Positions 8,845 through 18,008 of a stretch of DNA of 64,000 nucleotides are shown here, piece after piece. The notes under the pieces were generated by a model that saw only the letters and a program-made list of their open reading frames with translations, was not told the DNA's origin and did no database searches. Position 1 is the stretch's first letter. Each line of letters starts with the position of its first letter. The position numbers and the translations under genes are program-made. Origin of the DNA: Nostoc sp. NIES-4103 (lineage in GTDB: Bacteria > Cyanobacteriota > Cyanobacteriia > Cyanobacteriales > Nostocaceae); NCBI RefSeq assembly GCF_002368335.1, contig NZ_AP018288.1, positions 943,550 through 1,007,549 of the forward strand. The letters are read 5' to 3'.

Positions 8845-9033
8845 TTAGCCTTCGTATTCAGTATCAATTTCGATATCTAAGGTATCTTCATCAACTCGGA
8901 CATATAAAATATTTGGGTTACAGCAAACTTGACAATCTTCTACATAAGATTGTTGTGAACCGGCACTCAAATCAATAAAGGTTAAGTTAGGTTCACCGCA
9001 ATAGGCGCAGTAATACTCAGCTGTTGTTTGCAT
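8845..9033 (-). CDS. CPxCG-type cysteine-rich small protein
   Basis: This 62-residue acidic protein has two paired-cysteine motifs, CAYCGE near the N-terminus and CQVCC about 27 residues later. That matches the CPxCG-related small zinc-ribbon family, although the first motif has Ala in place of Pro. It ends in an acidic tail (DEDTLDIEIDTEYEG). The start ATG is at 9031-9033. It is probably co-transcribed with the SRPBCC gene just downstream. No function is assigned to the family. Confidence 0.8.
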   Translation of the reverse strand: MQTTAEYYCAYCGEPNLTFIDLSAGSQQSYVEDCQVCCNPNILYVRVDEDTLDIEIDTEYEG

Positions 9034-9112
9034 AGGTAGGGAGTAGGGAATAGGGAGTGGGGAGTGGAAGAGTTTTTCATGTGTCCCGTATTAGAGTGAA
9101 TTCCATAATTTT

Positions 9113-10783
9113 TCAATTTGAAACCCAGTCCCCAATCGCCAATCCCCAATCCCCAGTCCCTTTTTGAGATTTCTGAAAATGACTGGTAGCATCAGTTAAA
9201 TGCTTTAGTAGTGTAGACTGTGGCAGAGGCCCTTGCAAGTGACTCCAAGGTAAAATTTGCTCTGTTGACCAATTGGCGTGGACATAAAAATCTAAGTCAG
9301 GGAGTTGTCCTTTGAGTTGCTTAAAAGCACGTTTATAGCTACCCAAAGAATCGCCAAAGTCGCGGGTAAGTTCAAGAAGATGAGAGAGTCGGCGATCGCC
9401 TCTGGATAACAAAGCTTGTATAATTGACCAATTATAGCTTTCTGGACGAAAATCTATCCCCTGTGGTTTGAGTTGTTTTTGTAATAATTGCAACCGTTTT
9501 TCTGCTTGTTTATTTACTCCAAACCACTGAAAAGGTGTGTGCGCCTTGGGTACAAAGGTGCTACAACCTAGTGTTAACCGCAATCCTGGTGCAGCTTTTT
9601 TAACATCACGCATCATTGCCACAGTTTGCTCTAAATCTTCTGGTTCTTCGCCGGGAATCCCGACCATTCCGTAGAGTTTCAAGCCTGACAAGCCACCAGC
9701 TTTGGCATTTGCTGCTGCTTGAATGATTTCATCATTATGCAGCTTTTTGTTGATGATTTGTCGCAATTTTTCTGAACCACTTTCTACGGCAATGGTAAGC
9801 GATCGCGTGTCTCTCTGCGCCAATGTTTTGGCTAGCTGTACTGTTACTGTATTGGTTCGCACTGAGGCAATACTCAGACGTACATCATCATATTTTGGCT
9901 GGTTAATATAATCTAATAATGCTGCAAATTCTGGATGTTGAGTTACTGAAGCACCCAATAATCCTAGCCGATTTGTAACTTTTAAACCTCTTTCAATGGC
10001 TGGAATTAATGAATTTTCTAAACTTGCTGTTCTAAAAGGCAATGTGAGATAACTAGCCAAACAAAAGCGGCACATTTCTGGACAGCTTCTTACCACTTCC
10101 ACCATGTAAATATTTTCCCAAGCAGCCTTTTCTGTCACCACAGTTGAGGCTGATAAAATATTGCCACGATAAGTTTGCTTTTGCACAACTGAGGGAATTT
10201 CTGGTGAAATTGGTTTAATTGACTTTATTGCACCATCTATTGCTTGGTATTCCACTTCATACAAACTTGGAACATAAATTCCTGGTATTTGTGCAAGTGC
10301 TTTGAGTTGAGTTTGTCTTGAAGCGTTTCTCACATTTTTGTAGGCTTCAATGAAATTCCCCAGCAGGTTTTCGCCATCTCCCAGCAAAATGACATCAAAG
10401 AAATCTGCAAATGGTTCCGGGTTAGCAGTGAGAACAGGCCCACCACCAAAAATTATCGGGTGAGAATCATCGCGGTTAGTTGCACGAATGGGAATTTCTA
10501 AAGATTCCAGTAAGTTTAAAATATTCACATAATCCAGTTCCCAAGAAATAGAAAATCCGACAATTTCCGGCTTTCTGGGTAATTGTTCGTGAATATCGGT
10601 GAATAAGCGACTCACCTCCACATCATCACGCATTGCCAAAGTTGCCCAAACCAGCTGATAGCCTAGGCTAGTGATACCGACGCTGTATTCATTGGGAAAG
10701 GCAAAAATCAGTGGTATAGCGTCGTTGTTGGGGGTGGTAGGGGTGAATAGGAGGCGTTCTAAGGCAAATACAGATGATGTCAC
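9113..10783 (-). CDS. B12-binding-type radical SAM protein
   Basis: An N-terminal Rossmann-like cobalamin-binding region (residues about 20-150, with FPNEYSVGITSLGYQ and FGGGPVLTANPEPFADFF) precedes a radical SAM barrel with the cluster motif CPEMCRFC. This matches the uncharacterised TIGR03960-like B12/radical SAM proteins common in cyanobacteria. I chose the GTG at 10781-10783 (MTSSVFALERLLF); a TTG at 10801 would add six residues. The last 18 or so residues (TGDWGLAIGDWVSN) are translated GGGGACT-type repeat, so the original C-terminus has been replaced or extended. The gene starts just downstream of the SemiSWEET gene. Confidence 0.85.
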   Translation of the reverse strand: MTSSVFALERLLFTPTTPNNDAIPLIFAFPNEYSVGITSLGYQLVWATLAMRDDVEVSRLFTDIHEQLPRKPEIVGFSISWELDYVNILNLLESLEIPIRATNRDDSHPIIFGGGPVLTANPEPFADFFDVILLGDGENLLGNFIEAYKNVRNASRQTQLKALAQIPGIYVPSLYEVEYQAIDGAIKSIKPISPEIPSVVQKQTYRGNILSASTVVTEKAAWENIYMVEVVRSCPEMCRFCLASYLTLPFRTASLENSLIPAIERGLKVTNRLGLLGASVTQHPEFAALLDYINQPKYDDVRLSIASVRTNTVTVQLAKTLAQRDTRSLTIAVESGSEKLRQIINKKLHNDEIIQAAANAKAGGLSGLKLYGMVGIPGEEPEDLEQTVAMMRDVKKAAPGLRLTLGCSTFVPKAHTPFQWFGVNKQAEKRLQLLQKQLKPQGIDFRPESYNWSIIQALLSRGDRRLSHLLELTRDFGDSLGSYKRAFKQLKGQLPDLDFYVHANWSTEQILPWSHLQGPLPQSTLLKHLTDATSHFQKSQKGTGDWGLAIGDWVSN

Positions 10784-10803
10784 AGGTTTTATTGCAGACA
10801 AGT

Positions 10804-11058
10804 TTATCTATATTTAATTTTAAGCCATAGAATTATCATGTTAAAAACCAATGTCACGCCGTTAGCAAGAATAATTGGTAACGACTGGAGATATATTCCA
10901 TAAATTAACCACAAAAAAATCCCAGTTATAAATGTAATCAGCGTAATTAAGGAAACATCTTTTGCTGATTTTGATTGCCAAGTTTTAAACATTTGTGGCA
11001 AAAAAGAGATTGTGGTAATTGTGGCAGCAGTTAATCCTAAGATAGTAATAAAATCCAT
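10804..11058 (-). CDS. SemiSWEET-type sugar transporter
   Basis: This 84-residue protein has three hydrophobic helices and the PQ-loop signature FLPQMFKTWQSKSAKDVSL, typical of bacterial SemiSWEETs. These dimerise to form a sugar uniporter in the cytoplasmic membrane. I start at the ATG at 11056-11058 (MDFITILGL); a GTG 24 bases upstream would add eight residues. It lies immediately before the radical SAM gene, so the two may be co-transcribed although no functional link is evident. Confidence 0.85.
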   Translation of the reverse strand: MDFITILGLTAATITTISFLPQMFKTWQSKSAKDVSLITLITFITGIFLWLIYGIYLQSLPIILANGVTLVFNMIILWLKIKYR

Positions 11059-11168
11059 TATATACCATTTTTGGTAATTCACTTATAGTTTAATATAAAA
11101 CTAAATTCTCCAATATACCAAGTCCGTTTTACCACAGTTACGTTTTTTCTCTGATTGCTAATTTTTAA

Positions 11169-12986
11169 TTAGTTCTTATCTTTCTGCTTTTTGCGATAAA
11201 ACTTAGCCCAAGCATAGCGTTCGGGGTCTTTTTTCAAGAGATATTCTACTACTTGTCGTCGCTGGTTTTCATCCTTAGCATTTTTCACTACTCGCTTGAT
11301 TTCAGAATCCATATCTCTAGGATTAGCACCACGTTTGATTGCTTCTTGAAACCAATATTCACCATCTGAGTATTGATGTCTTTCAAAACAAATAGCGCCC
11401 ATCAATGTGTAAGGATGATGGCTTTTGGGTTGATACTCAATAGCTTTACGAGCGCATTTTTCTGCTTCATCTAATTTTGCAATATCTCGTAGTCCGCCAC
11501 CACGGCTTGTTAGTAAAGCTGACTTGAGTTTATTTTCTTTTATTTTATCTATTTCTAAATTATTCGTCAGTTGCAATGCACTTTCTGGTTGATCTGCTTT
11601 GCGCCAATGGCTGCTAGCATTTGCTATATTCCATTTGTTTCCAGTCCGCTTAAACTCTTGCTCATAAAAATTTGCTTCAATTGTGTGGTAGGCAATCATA
11701 ATTTTACCAGAAAATAATTTAATGTATCTACTAGTTTTATTTTCTTCAAGCCAAGCAACATCTGTCGCCTCCAGTCGCTCTTTTTTCTCAAGTTTTAGCA
11801 AAATTGCGTACAAAGGACTGGAGGTTGATTTATGTGGATATTCTAAAATATCATATTTTAATTTCAGACCTTCAAAGTGTTTTTCTCTGGCTAAAAGGAT
11901 GATATCTTCATATCCATTAGTCTCTAGCCATTCAATTTCTGTATTGGTGAGATTTTCTCGTAATTCTATTTTAAATTTTAGGGTCGAAACGTATTTTGTA
12001 TTAGCGATCGCTATTGTTTCAGTCAATTTACGCTTTTTTAAAAAATTCAAATCTTGTTCGTCCAAACGATTAGATAATTCAAGATTTTTGAGAACTTTGT
12101 ACAGGTGATTTTTTGGTGATGAATCTTCGTGCTGAGTTGCTTTATACTTAGCTTTCAAGGCAATAAATTTCCGCTTTTCTTCAAGTTCATGAGCAATAGT
12201 TATTGTTTCAGTAAGACCATGCTGTTCTAACCAGAATACTTCTGACTCAATTAGCGTTTTATCAGTATTAATTTTTTTCAGTATCGAATATAGTGGACTA
12301 GATATAGATAAATTTGGTTCTTTAGTTGCTTGATATTTAATCTTTAACTGCAAAAAATCAGCTTCTCTTTCTGACTCTTGTTGTTGGAAAATATCTATGA
12401 TTTCAAAAAGTTCTTTTTGTTTGAGCCAGTTGATATCGGAATTACTCAATCTTGCTTTTTTATCTAATTGTTGAAGGATTTTATATAGTGGACTATTGGG
12501 TGATGAATCTGAGTATTTAGTAACTTTATACTTGTACTTGAGGGTATGAAATCGCTCCATTTCCTTAATAAGTGCATTGGTCTCATGTAAACCATGCGAT
12601 TTTAGCCAATTAAATTCTGAGTCAGTTAGTAAATTTCCTGACTCAACTTTAACAAGTATGAAATAAAGATGACTAGATTCCCAAGAAACATTATGTTTTG
12701 TGGCTATGTACTTAGACTTAAGTGTCGAGAATTCAAATTCTAAATTTGAAAATTCTTTTACTCTATGTTGCTGTTCTTGTTTAATAGCTTTTAAACTTTC
12801 TTCAAGCTCATATTCTCTCAACCAATTTAATTCTAAGTCACAGAGTTCAATGCCTAAGTCAACTTTCCGCAAAATAAGATATAGAAGACTAGAGGGTGAT
12901 GAATCTTGATATTTGCTTGCTTGATATTTAGACTTAAGAGCAGTAAAGTGATTTAACCGATTTTGATAATCTATATCCATATTCAT
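11169..12986 (-). CDS. Helical-repeat protein with C-terminal TPR-like region
   Basis: This is a 605-residue soluble protein. Copies of a 60-72-residue unit begin near residues 14, 86, 146, 211, 274 and 371, with a shortened copy near 334. Each unit shows FxxLKxKY, then SSPxxxLYxIL, then a WL near its end followed by LxET. Residues 430-605 resemble tetratricopeptide repeats (KLDEAEKCARKAIEYQPKSH, then GAICFERHQYSDGEYWFQEA). All segments look alpha-helical and no catalytic motif is seen, so a protein-protein scaffold is likely. I have not matched the N-terminal unit to a named domain. The gene is strongly AT-rich compared with aroC nearby. Confidence 0.85.
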   Translation of the reverse strand: MNMDIDYQNRLNHFTALKSKYQASKYQDSSPSSLLYLILRKVDLGIELCDLELNWLREYELEESLKAIKQEQQHRVKEFSNLEFEFSTLKSKYIATKHNVSWESSHLYFILVKVESGNLLTDSEFNWLKSHGLHETNALIKEMERFHTLKYKYKVTKYSDSSPNSPLYKILQQLDKKARLSNSDINWLKQKELFEIIDIFQQQESEREADFLQLKIKYQATKEPNLSISSPLYSILKKINTDKTLIESEVFWLEQHGLTETITIAHELEEKRKFIALKAKYKATQHEDSSPKNHLYKVLKNLELSNRLDEQDLNFLKKRKLTETIAIANTKYVSTLKFKIELRENLTNTEIEWLETNGYEDIILLAREKHFEGLKLKYDILEYPHKSTSSPLYAILLKLEKKERLEATDVAWLEENKTSRYIKLFSGKIMIAYHTIEANFYEQEFKRTGNKWNIANASSHWRKADQPESALQLTNNLEIDKIKENKLKSALLTSRGGGLRDIAKLDEAEKCARKAIEYQPKSHHPYTLMGAICFERHQYSDGEYWFQEAIKRGANPRDMDSEIKRVVKNAKDENQRRQVVEYLLKKDPERYAWAKFYRKKQKDKN

Positions 12987-13135
12987 AGCAGCAGCGATCG
13001 CACATAATCCAGTGTGTTATCCGCTACTATAGCAATGCCAATAAAAAAGGGCGAGACATATTCCCACTCCATGAAAATAAATATTTGATGAAAGCCAACT
13101 GGTATCCTAAAACACTTTAATGACCCAAAATTTCA

Positions 13136-13163
13136 CAGTAAATGGTCGCACAGCAGCAAAGCC
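13136..13163. pseudogene. 28-bp copy of the aroC 3' end
   Basis: CAGTAAATGGTCGCACAGCA and the following 8 bases match the aroC 3' coding end at 13913-13940 with one mismatch, in the same orientation. It lies next to the MITE-like element at 13165-13296. It is a duplicated scrap of aroC and codes for nothing by itself. Confidence 0.75.
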
Positions 13164-13164
13164 T

Positions 13165-13296
13165 CATGCTGAAATCTTGCACCTATCCAATTTCCCGCCA
13201 AGAATCAAGTTGAGTCCTCTTGAGAGGACTTTCGCGCTTTAGCCATAGGTTAGAAACCTATGGCGGTTTTTGGGACTGGTGCAAAATCTTAGCATG
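13165..13296. mobile_element. MITE-like element with 19-bp imperfect terminal inverted repeats
   Basis: The ends CATGCTGAAATCTTGCACC (13165-13183) and the complement of 13278-13296 match at 16 of 19 positions. Two internal hairpins follow one another: GAGTCCTC/GAGGACT and GCCATAGG/CCTATGGC. The 132-bp element has no reading frame and would need a transposase elsewhere. Confidence 0.65.
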
Positions 13297-13318
13297 TATA
13301 TAAATGTTGAGATGCAGT

Positions 13319-13759
13319 TTAAGCTAAAAAATTTGGATCAAGAATCTGTCCAATAGTAAAAGGACATTCAGCGGGAAAAGTTTCCACAGATTTTTGAGTT
13401 TCTTTGGCTGCATCTCGACAAGCACGTCGATAGTATTTTTGTATCCAGACTGAATCTTCAAGAAAACGCTGCAAACTTGGAGTATCTTCCAAACAATCTT
13501 GAATTTTATCTCGGCAGTTTGAAAGTGTATTATCCCAACTTTTAGTTCTTTTTTCAGGTTGAAATTGGCATTTCAGCAAGTGCATGATCAATACTTGCAA
13601 ATAGCTACCGATTTCTTTCTGTTCACTGCGGCCCAAAGCCTCTAGTTCCTCTACCAAATGTTCAACGTCTAACTCAGCCCAACATCCTTTCTTTAAGTAC
13701 TCGGCTTGTTGTTGTGTCCACAACAGAAAGTCTCGGTCGTAGTTCGTTGCCTTACTCAT
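13319..13759 (-). CDS. DUF29 family protein
   Basis: This 146-residue protein matches the cyanobacterial DUF29 pattern: YDRDFLLWTQQQAEYLKKG, the acidic HLVEELEALGRSEQKEI helix, a long helical middle, and the C-terminal CPFTIGQILDPNFL. I start at the ATG at 13757-13759 (MSKATNYDRDF). An upstream in-frame start would add 20 atypical residues. A second DUF29 gene is at 46893 and a remnant of a third at 27203. The function of the family is unknown; high copy number in cyanobacteria is known. Confidence 0.9.
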   Translation of the reverse strand: MSKATNYDRDFLLWTQQQAEYLKKGCWAELDVEHLVEELEALGRSEQKEIGSYLQVLIMHLLKCQFQPEKRTKSWDNTLSNCRDKIQDCLEDTPSLQRFLEDSVWIQKYYRRACRDAAKETQKSVETFPAECPFTIGQILDPNFLA

Positions 13760-13831
13760 CAGCGATCGCCCTTCTCTGTCAATGCAACGCTGTACTAGAC
13801 ATCTTACACCGTTCAGCAATCGTAAAAAACA

Positions 13832-13864
13832 AGATTCCCGACTTGTTTAAAGAGTCGGGAATCT
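13832..13864 (-). terminator. Hairpin terminator of aroC
   Basis: AGATTCCCGACT (13832-13843) pairs perfectly with AGTCGGGAATCT (13853-13864). It is 19 bp beyond the aroC stop codon, in the expected place. The adjacent AAAAAACAAG on the plus strand gives a U-rich tail on the aroC transcript. Confidence 0.8.
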
Positions 13865-13882
13865 GAATCTTGCAATATCAAC

Positions 13883-14971
13883 TTACAACACCTTACACTG
13901 TCCATGATGTCGCAGTAAATGGTCGCACAGCACCAAAGCCACCATCGCTTCTACCATGGGAACTGCACGTGGTAACACACAAGGATCATGTCTTCCTTTA
14001 GCGGCTAATACTGTTTCTTCACCTTCACGAGTGACTGTTTTTTGTTCTTTTCTAATTGTTGCTGTCGGCTTAAATGCAACTCTTAAAATAATATTTTCTC
14101 CGTTAGAAATTCCGCCTTGAATGCCACCAGAACGGTTAGTTACAGTGCGAATTTCTCCATTTTCATCAATATAAAATTCGTCGTTATGTTCAATACCTGT
14201 AAGTAATGTTCCGCCAAAACCGGAACCAATTTCAAAACCTTTACTAGCAGGAAGAGACATCACACCTTTAGCAATATCTGCTTCCAATTTATCAAATACC
14301 GGTTCACCTAAACCTTTGGGAACATTTCGCGCCACACATTCTACAACACCGCCGATAGAATCACCTTGTCTACCTGTTTGTTCAATTAATTCAATCATGC
14401 GTTCAGCACATTCAACATCGGGACAGCGGACAATGTTGCTTTCTACTTGTTCTAAGGTGACGGTGTTAGGATCAACTATGCCTTCTAAATCCTTGATGCG
14501 CTTCACGTAACCGATAATTTCTACATTAGCAACTTGACGGAGAATTTTTTTAGCGATCGCACCAGCTGCTACTCTTCCGATTGTCTCACGGGCTGAGGAT
14601 CTACCGCCACCTTGCCAGTTACGAATGCCATACTTAGCATCATAAGTTGCATCGGCATGGGAAGGGCGATATGTATTGATCATCTCGTCGTAATCTTGCG
14701 ATCGCGTGTCTTTGTTCCGTACTAAAATTGCGATCGGTGTACCCAAAGTTTTGCCTTCAAACACCCCAGACAAAATCTCACAGGAATCAGCTTCTTTGCG
14801 AGGTGTGGTAATTTTACTTTGTCCTGGCTTTCTTCTGTCTAATTCTACTTGAATCTCTTCGGCAGAAATTTCTAGTCGTGGTGGACAACCATCAATTACA
14901 ACCCCCACACCGCCGCCGTGGGACTCGCCAAAAGTGCTGATCTGAAATAAATTGCCAAAAGTGCTACCCAT
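13883..14971 (-). CDS. aroC: Chorismate synthase
   Basis: This 362-residue enzyme converts 5-enolpyruvylshikimate-3-phosphate to chorismate with reduced FMN, the last shared step to aromatic amino acids, folate and quinones. The N-terminal signature GESHGGGVGVVIDGCPP and the conserved RNWQGGGRSSARETIGRVAAGAIA block with its FMN/substrate-binding residues are intact, as is RSGGIQGGISNGE. The length is normal. The gene stands alone, followed by its own terminator. Confidence 0.97.
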   Translation of the reverse strand: MGSTFGNLFQISTFGESHGGGVGVVIDGCPPRLEISAEEIQVELDRRKPGQSKITTPRKEADSCEILSGVFEGKTLGTPIAILVRNKDTRSQDYDEMINTYRPSHADATYDAKYGIRNWQGGGRSSARETIGRVAAGAIAKKILRQVANVEIIGYVKRIKDLEGIVDPNTVTLEQVESNIVRCPDVECAERMIELIEQTGRQGDSIGGVVECVARNVPKGLGEPVFDKLEADIAKGVMSLPASKGFEIGSGFGGTLLTGIEHNDEFYIDENGEIRTVTNRSGGIQGGISNGENIILRVAFKPTATIRKEQKTVTREGEETVLAAKGRHDPCVLPRAVPMVEAMVALVLCDHLLRHHGQCKVL

Positions 14972-15136
14972 AATATTTAGAAAATAAAGAAGAGGCTTAT
15001 GTATTGTACCTAGAGATACTGCAAAAGTCTTGTTTACACTGTGCGTGAGGTTTCATAACACTATTCAGCAACAACCAGAATATTTATGCAAAACTGGCGA
15101 CGATCATTTTTTCCTGTTGACTTGATCAAGATTCAC

Positions 15137-16024
15137 TTATGCAGACAAAATTTTGATAAATTCCTCTAAAGAACTAACAGCGATCGCGCTATCCATTAAA
15201 ATTTCTAATTGTTCCACACTTTCATTCTCAAGTCTTGCTTCTACCCCTTGAGGAATTTCACCAAAGCGCCGCTGTAATACTCGCATTAGCTGTCGTAGCG
15301 CACCCTGTTGAAGTCCCTGTTGAAGTCCCTGTTGAAGTCCCTGTTGAAGTCCCAGCTGAACACCACTTTGAATAATTTCTTGATACCAAGGCGATTCTCG
15401 CAATACTGCCATATCCCACCTCATGATTTGTTGGACTAAAGGTGTGTCTAACACAAAACTAGCAAAAAAGGCCAGCAAAGATTCTAATTGATTTAACTGT
15501 GGATCTGCTCGTAGTTCCTGTAGTGCGCGTCCTACAACTGATGCTTCACCCCCTCCTCGCAAAATTGGTACAAATGGTAATAATGGTGGTAATGGTTGTC
15601 GAAAGACTATCTCAGCATCGACTTCCCATAAATTAATTACCCGATAATCTTGGATCGCACGTAATCCTAAAAATTCCTCCTCGTAACTACTGACAACACT
15701 TAAAGTAGACGCAGGTGGTAAGATGTTGATCAGCACTGGATAAGTTGGTAGTTGATATCGCTCTTGTGCTAAGGCTGCATAGGCTCTCATGCGTAGAGGC
15801 ATATTTGCTGTATAACGCAACTGTAGCTCGTTGACCACCAGAAAATCACCAACAGTTGTGCTGTATGCTTTGATCAACACATCTGTTTGGCGGCTAATCC
15901 ACTGAAACTCAGAACCTAAAATCTCTTTCGCCACAACCTCAGTACGCTGAGTCACCCATTGTACCCATGTATCGGGGGCGAGACTAATTAATCGCTTACT
16001 GCCGATATCTGCTGCTTTTGCCAC
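15137..16024 (-). CDS. Rpn-like putative nuclease/transposase family protein with Gly-Leu-Gln-Gln repeats
   Basis: This 295-residue protein belongs to the cyanobacterial PD-(D/E)XK-type Rpn family. Its N-terminal half includes DVLIKAYSTTVGDFLVVNELQLRY, whose acidic residues could form the nuclease core. A GLQQ linker repeated several times precedes a conserved C-terminal ALRQLMRVLQRRFGEIPQGVE tail (DUF4351-like). The GLQQ stretch is encoded by a 12-bp tandem repeat at about 15308-15356. The start is a GTG at 16022-16024. Nuclease activity is inferred from the family; I cannot pick the catalytic residues with certainty. Confidence 0.7.
   Translation of the reverse strand: MAKAADIGSKRLISLAPDTWVQWVTQRTEVVAKEILGSEFQWISRQTDVLIKAYSTTVGDFLVVNELQLRYTANMPLRMRAYAALAQERYQLPTYPVLINILPPASTLSVVSSYEEEFLGLRAIQDYRVINLWEVDAEIVFRQPLPPLLPFVPILRGGGEASVVGRALQELRADPQLNQLESLLAFFASFVLDTPLVQQIMRWDMAVLRESPWYQEIIQSGVQLGLQQGLQQGLQQGLQQGALRQLMRVLQRRFGEIPQGVEARLENESVEQLEILMDSAIAVSSLEEFIKILSA
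15308..15356. repeat. 12-bp in-frame tandem repeat coding for GLQQ
   Basis: Four copies of a TTGAAGTCCCTG-type 12-bp unit lie within the Rpn-like gene and lengthen its linker in steps of four residues. Copy-number change would not break the frame. Confidence 0.9.
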
Positions 16025-16173
16025 AAAATGAAGGTTTTAGTATATTCTATGAACGACTGTAATTAATTTAACAAACAATGTGGCGATCGCTTTTTGAACA
16101 AAACTAAAGACTGAAATATGATATTAATTCACATCAGACGCTGGTGAATTCTTTTACTGTCAACTTCATTATC

Positions 16174-17814
16174 CTATGTAGTAACACGTTGACGTAGAGT
16201 GCGAGGCTTGACTAATTTCCAAAGTGAATAATAATCATTATTATCAATAATTTCTGTTTGATACTGATACTTTGTGGCTATTTTTTTACGCCATTCATCA
16301 GTAGGATTTAATAAATAGATATCACTAAAGCCATTAGGAATATTAGGAATATTTTGGTTTTGCACTAACAAAAACCGTACTTTTGGTAGTACAAGATAGC
16401 TTAAAGAAAACAAATTACCATAATTAATACCTACAGAATTACTAATTATAAGTGGGCTTTCAGCCTGATTGATAATTTTAGCAACTTCTGCATTACCATA
16501 GCTAACTCTTTTACTCCACCAAGTTTCTGCTTGGTAATTCACCCTACAAGAAACCATTCCACAAATAATTACTAGCAGCAAAATCATGTGCCAGGTTATC
16601 CTGTGTGATAAACTTCCATTATATATTTGCGTCGCTAGTAGGTAAGCCACAGTTATTTGAATTCCTAAATAAAATGGCATTAAATAGGGTTCATAATCTG
16701 AACGTATACCCCCTCTAATTAAATCAGGTAGAATTATAGGTAATGCTGGTACTATCATTAAAGCCATAATAAATAACCAAACTTTGTAGTTGGTTGTTTG
16801 ACAAATAAAATAAATTGCATATCCTATTAAAATTAAAAAAATTATCGCAATCAAATATCTCATAGGATTTTTGAGGCTCAAGTCTAAATCAAAAAAAATC
16901 CGGCTGATCTGCATCAACCAAAATGGAATTAAAGGTATCTGAGACACCTGCCTTGTTGTCCCGTCTGCTGAAATCAGAAATTTAAAAAAGTCAGCTACTA
17001 AAATTGCCATCCAAGGAATAAAAGCTAAATACCCTATAACAGATGCTAATAGATAACCTCTGACTGTTTTAGTCAAGCGGAATTGTGCAGTTAGAATTAC
17101 ATAAATTCCATGGGCAGCTGCTACAAATATACTCCACAAACATGTATAAAAACTCAGTGCTAAAGTTACTGTATAAATTCCCCAAATAGTAAAATTATCT
17201 GGTTTCTGTTGTCTTTTTTCTACTTCATTCTTGTCTTTTGATTCCAAACGTATTGCTCGCAGCAGTGCAGCACTAGATAAAATAATCGTAACTAACCAAA
17301 GAATATATTCTCGTGCTTCTTGGGCATATATTAATTGAATAGGCGAAATGGCCATGAGTGCGATCGCAACACCACCAATGGATAATGGTACATTAAATAA
17401 TTCGCGGCATAGCCAATAAATGCAAGGAAAAATCAACAAGCTAATTAAAGCGGATAGACTTCTAATAGCCGTTACAGAATTACCAAAAATTTCTAACCAA
17501 AATCTAGCAATTACATAATATAGTGGTGGATACTGAGGAGCTTCTTTTACCAAAGACATAATTGTATCGTTAACATCTTTGTCCAAATTAGGACTTTGGA
17601 ATTTAATAAAACTTTCTTGATTAATGACACCACCATTAAATATTTGCTGCTTAGCCTCATCTACTGTGTAACCTGAAATCCGTAATGATGTATAAGTTTC
17701 ATCATGTGAGTAAATTTTGCCATCCAGTTTACAAAAACGAAACAAGATACACATTAATAACAAAAGAATAATCAAAAAACGTAACCAACTTGGAAACAGT
17801 TTTAAATGCTGCAT
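16174..17814 (-). CDS. GT39/ArnT-like polyprenyl-phosphate-sugar glycosyltransferase, membrane protein
   Basis: This integral membrane protein of about 546 residues has roughly ten hydrophobic helices. The first extracytoplasmic loop carries SHDETYTSLR, the acidic DE motif typical of the PMT_2/GT39 (GT-C) fold. A second loop has PQYPPLYYVIARFWLEIFG, also usual in this family. Such enzymes transfer a sugar from a lipid-phosphate donor to protein, lipid or polysaccharide on the outer face of the membrane. Donor and acceptor are unknown. I start at the ATG at 17812-17814 (MQHLKLFPSW); a GTG upstream would add 17 residues. Confidence 0.85.
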   Translation of the reverse strand: MQHLKLFPSWLRFLIILLLLMCILFRFCKLDGKIYSHDETYTSLRISGYTVDEAKQQIFNGGVINQESFIKFQSPNLDKDVNDTIMSLVKEAPQYPPLYYVIARFWLEIFGNSVTAIRSLSALISLLIFPCIYWLCRELFNVPLSIGGVAIALMAISPIQLIYAQEAREYILWLVTIILSSAALLRAIRLESKDKNEVEKRQQKPDNFTIWGIYTVTLALSFYTCLWSIFVAAAHGIYVILTAQFRLTKTVRGYLLASVIGYLAFIPWMAILVADFFKFLISADGTTRQVSQIPLIPFWLMQISRIFFDLDLSLKNPMRYLIAIIFLILIGYAIYFICQTTNYKVWLFIMALMIVPALPIILPDLIRGGIRSDYEPYLMPFYLGIQITVAYLLATQIYNGSLSHRITWHMILLLVIICGMVSCRVNYQAETWWSKRVSYGNAEVAKIINQAESPLIISNSVGINYGNLFSLSYLVLPKVRFLLVQNQNIPNIPNGFSDIYLLNPTDEWRKKIATKYQYQTEIIDNNDYYSLWKLVKPRTLRQRVTT

Positions 17815-18008
17815 AATAATTTTAAATAAAATATATAAGATTACTCGGAATTTTTTAAAATACACCTAGAATGGGTTTTGTCAACTTAACATACTTCAGT
17901 CATTTCACATATCATTTATAATTTATCTAGTAAAAAGCTCAATTTCAATGAATTAGGTAACGCTATTATAGGTAAAATTTTACAAGTAGACGTGGAATTT
18001 TATTTATT

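Noticed and set aside
11722..12909. Plus-strand frames opposite the helical-repeat gene
   Set aside because: They are antisense shadows; Ser/Phe-rich composition reflects the Lys/Glu-rich real protein.
13165..13296. Complete insertion sequence
   Set aside because: Only 132 bp and no transposase frame; kept as a non-autonomous element.
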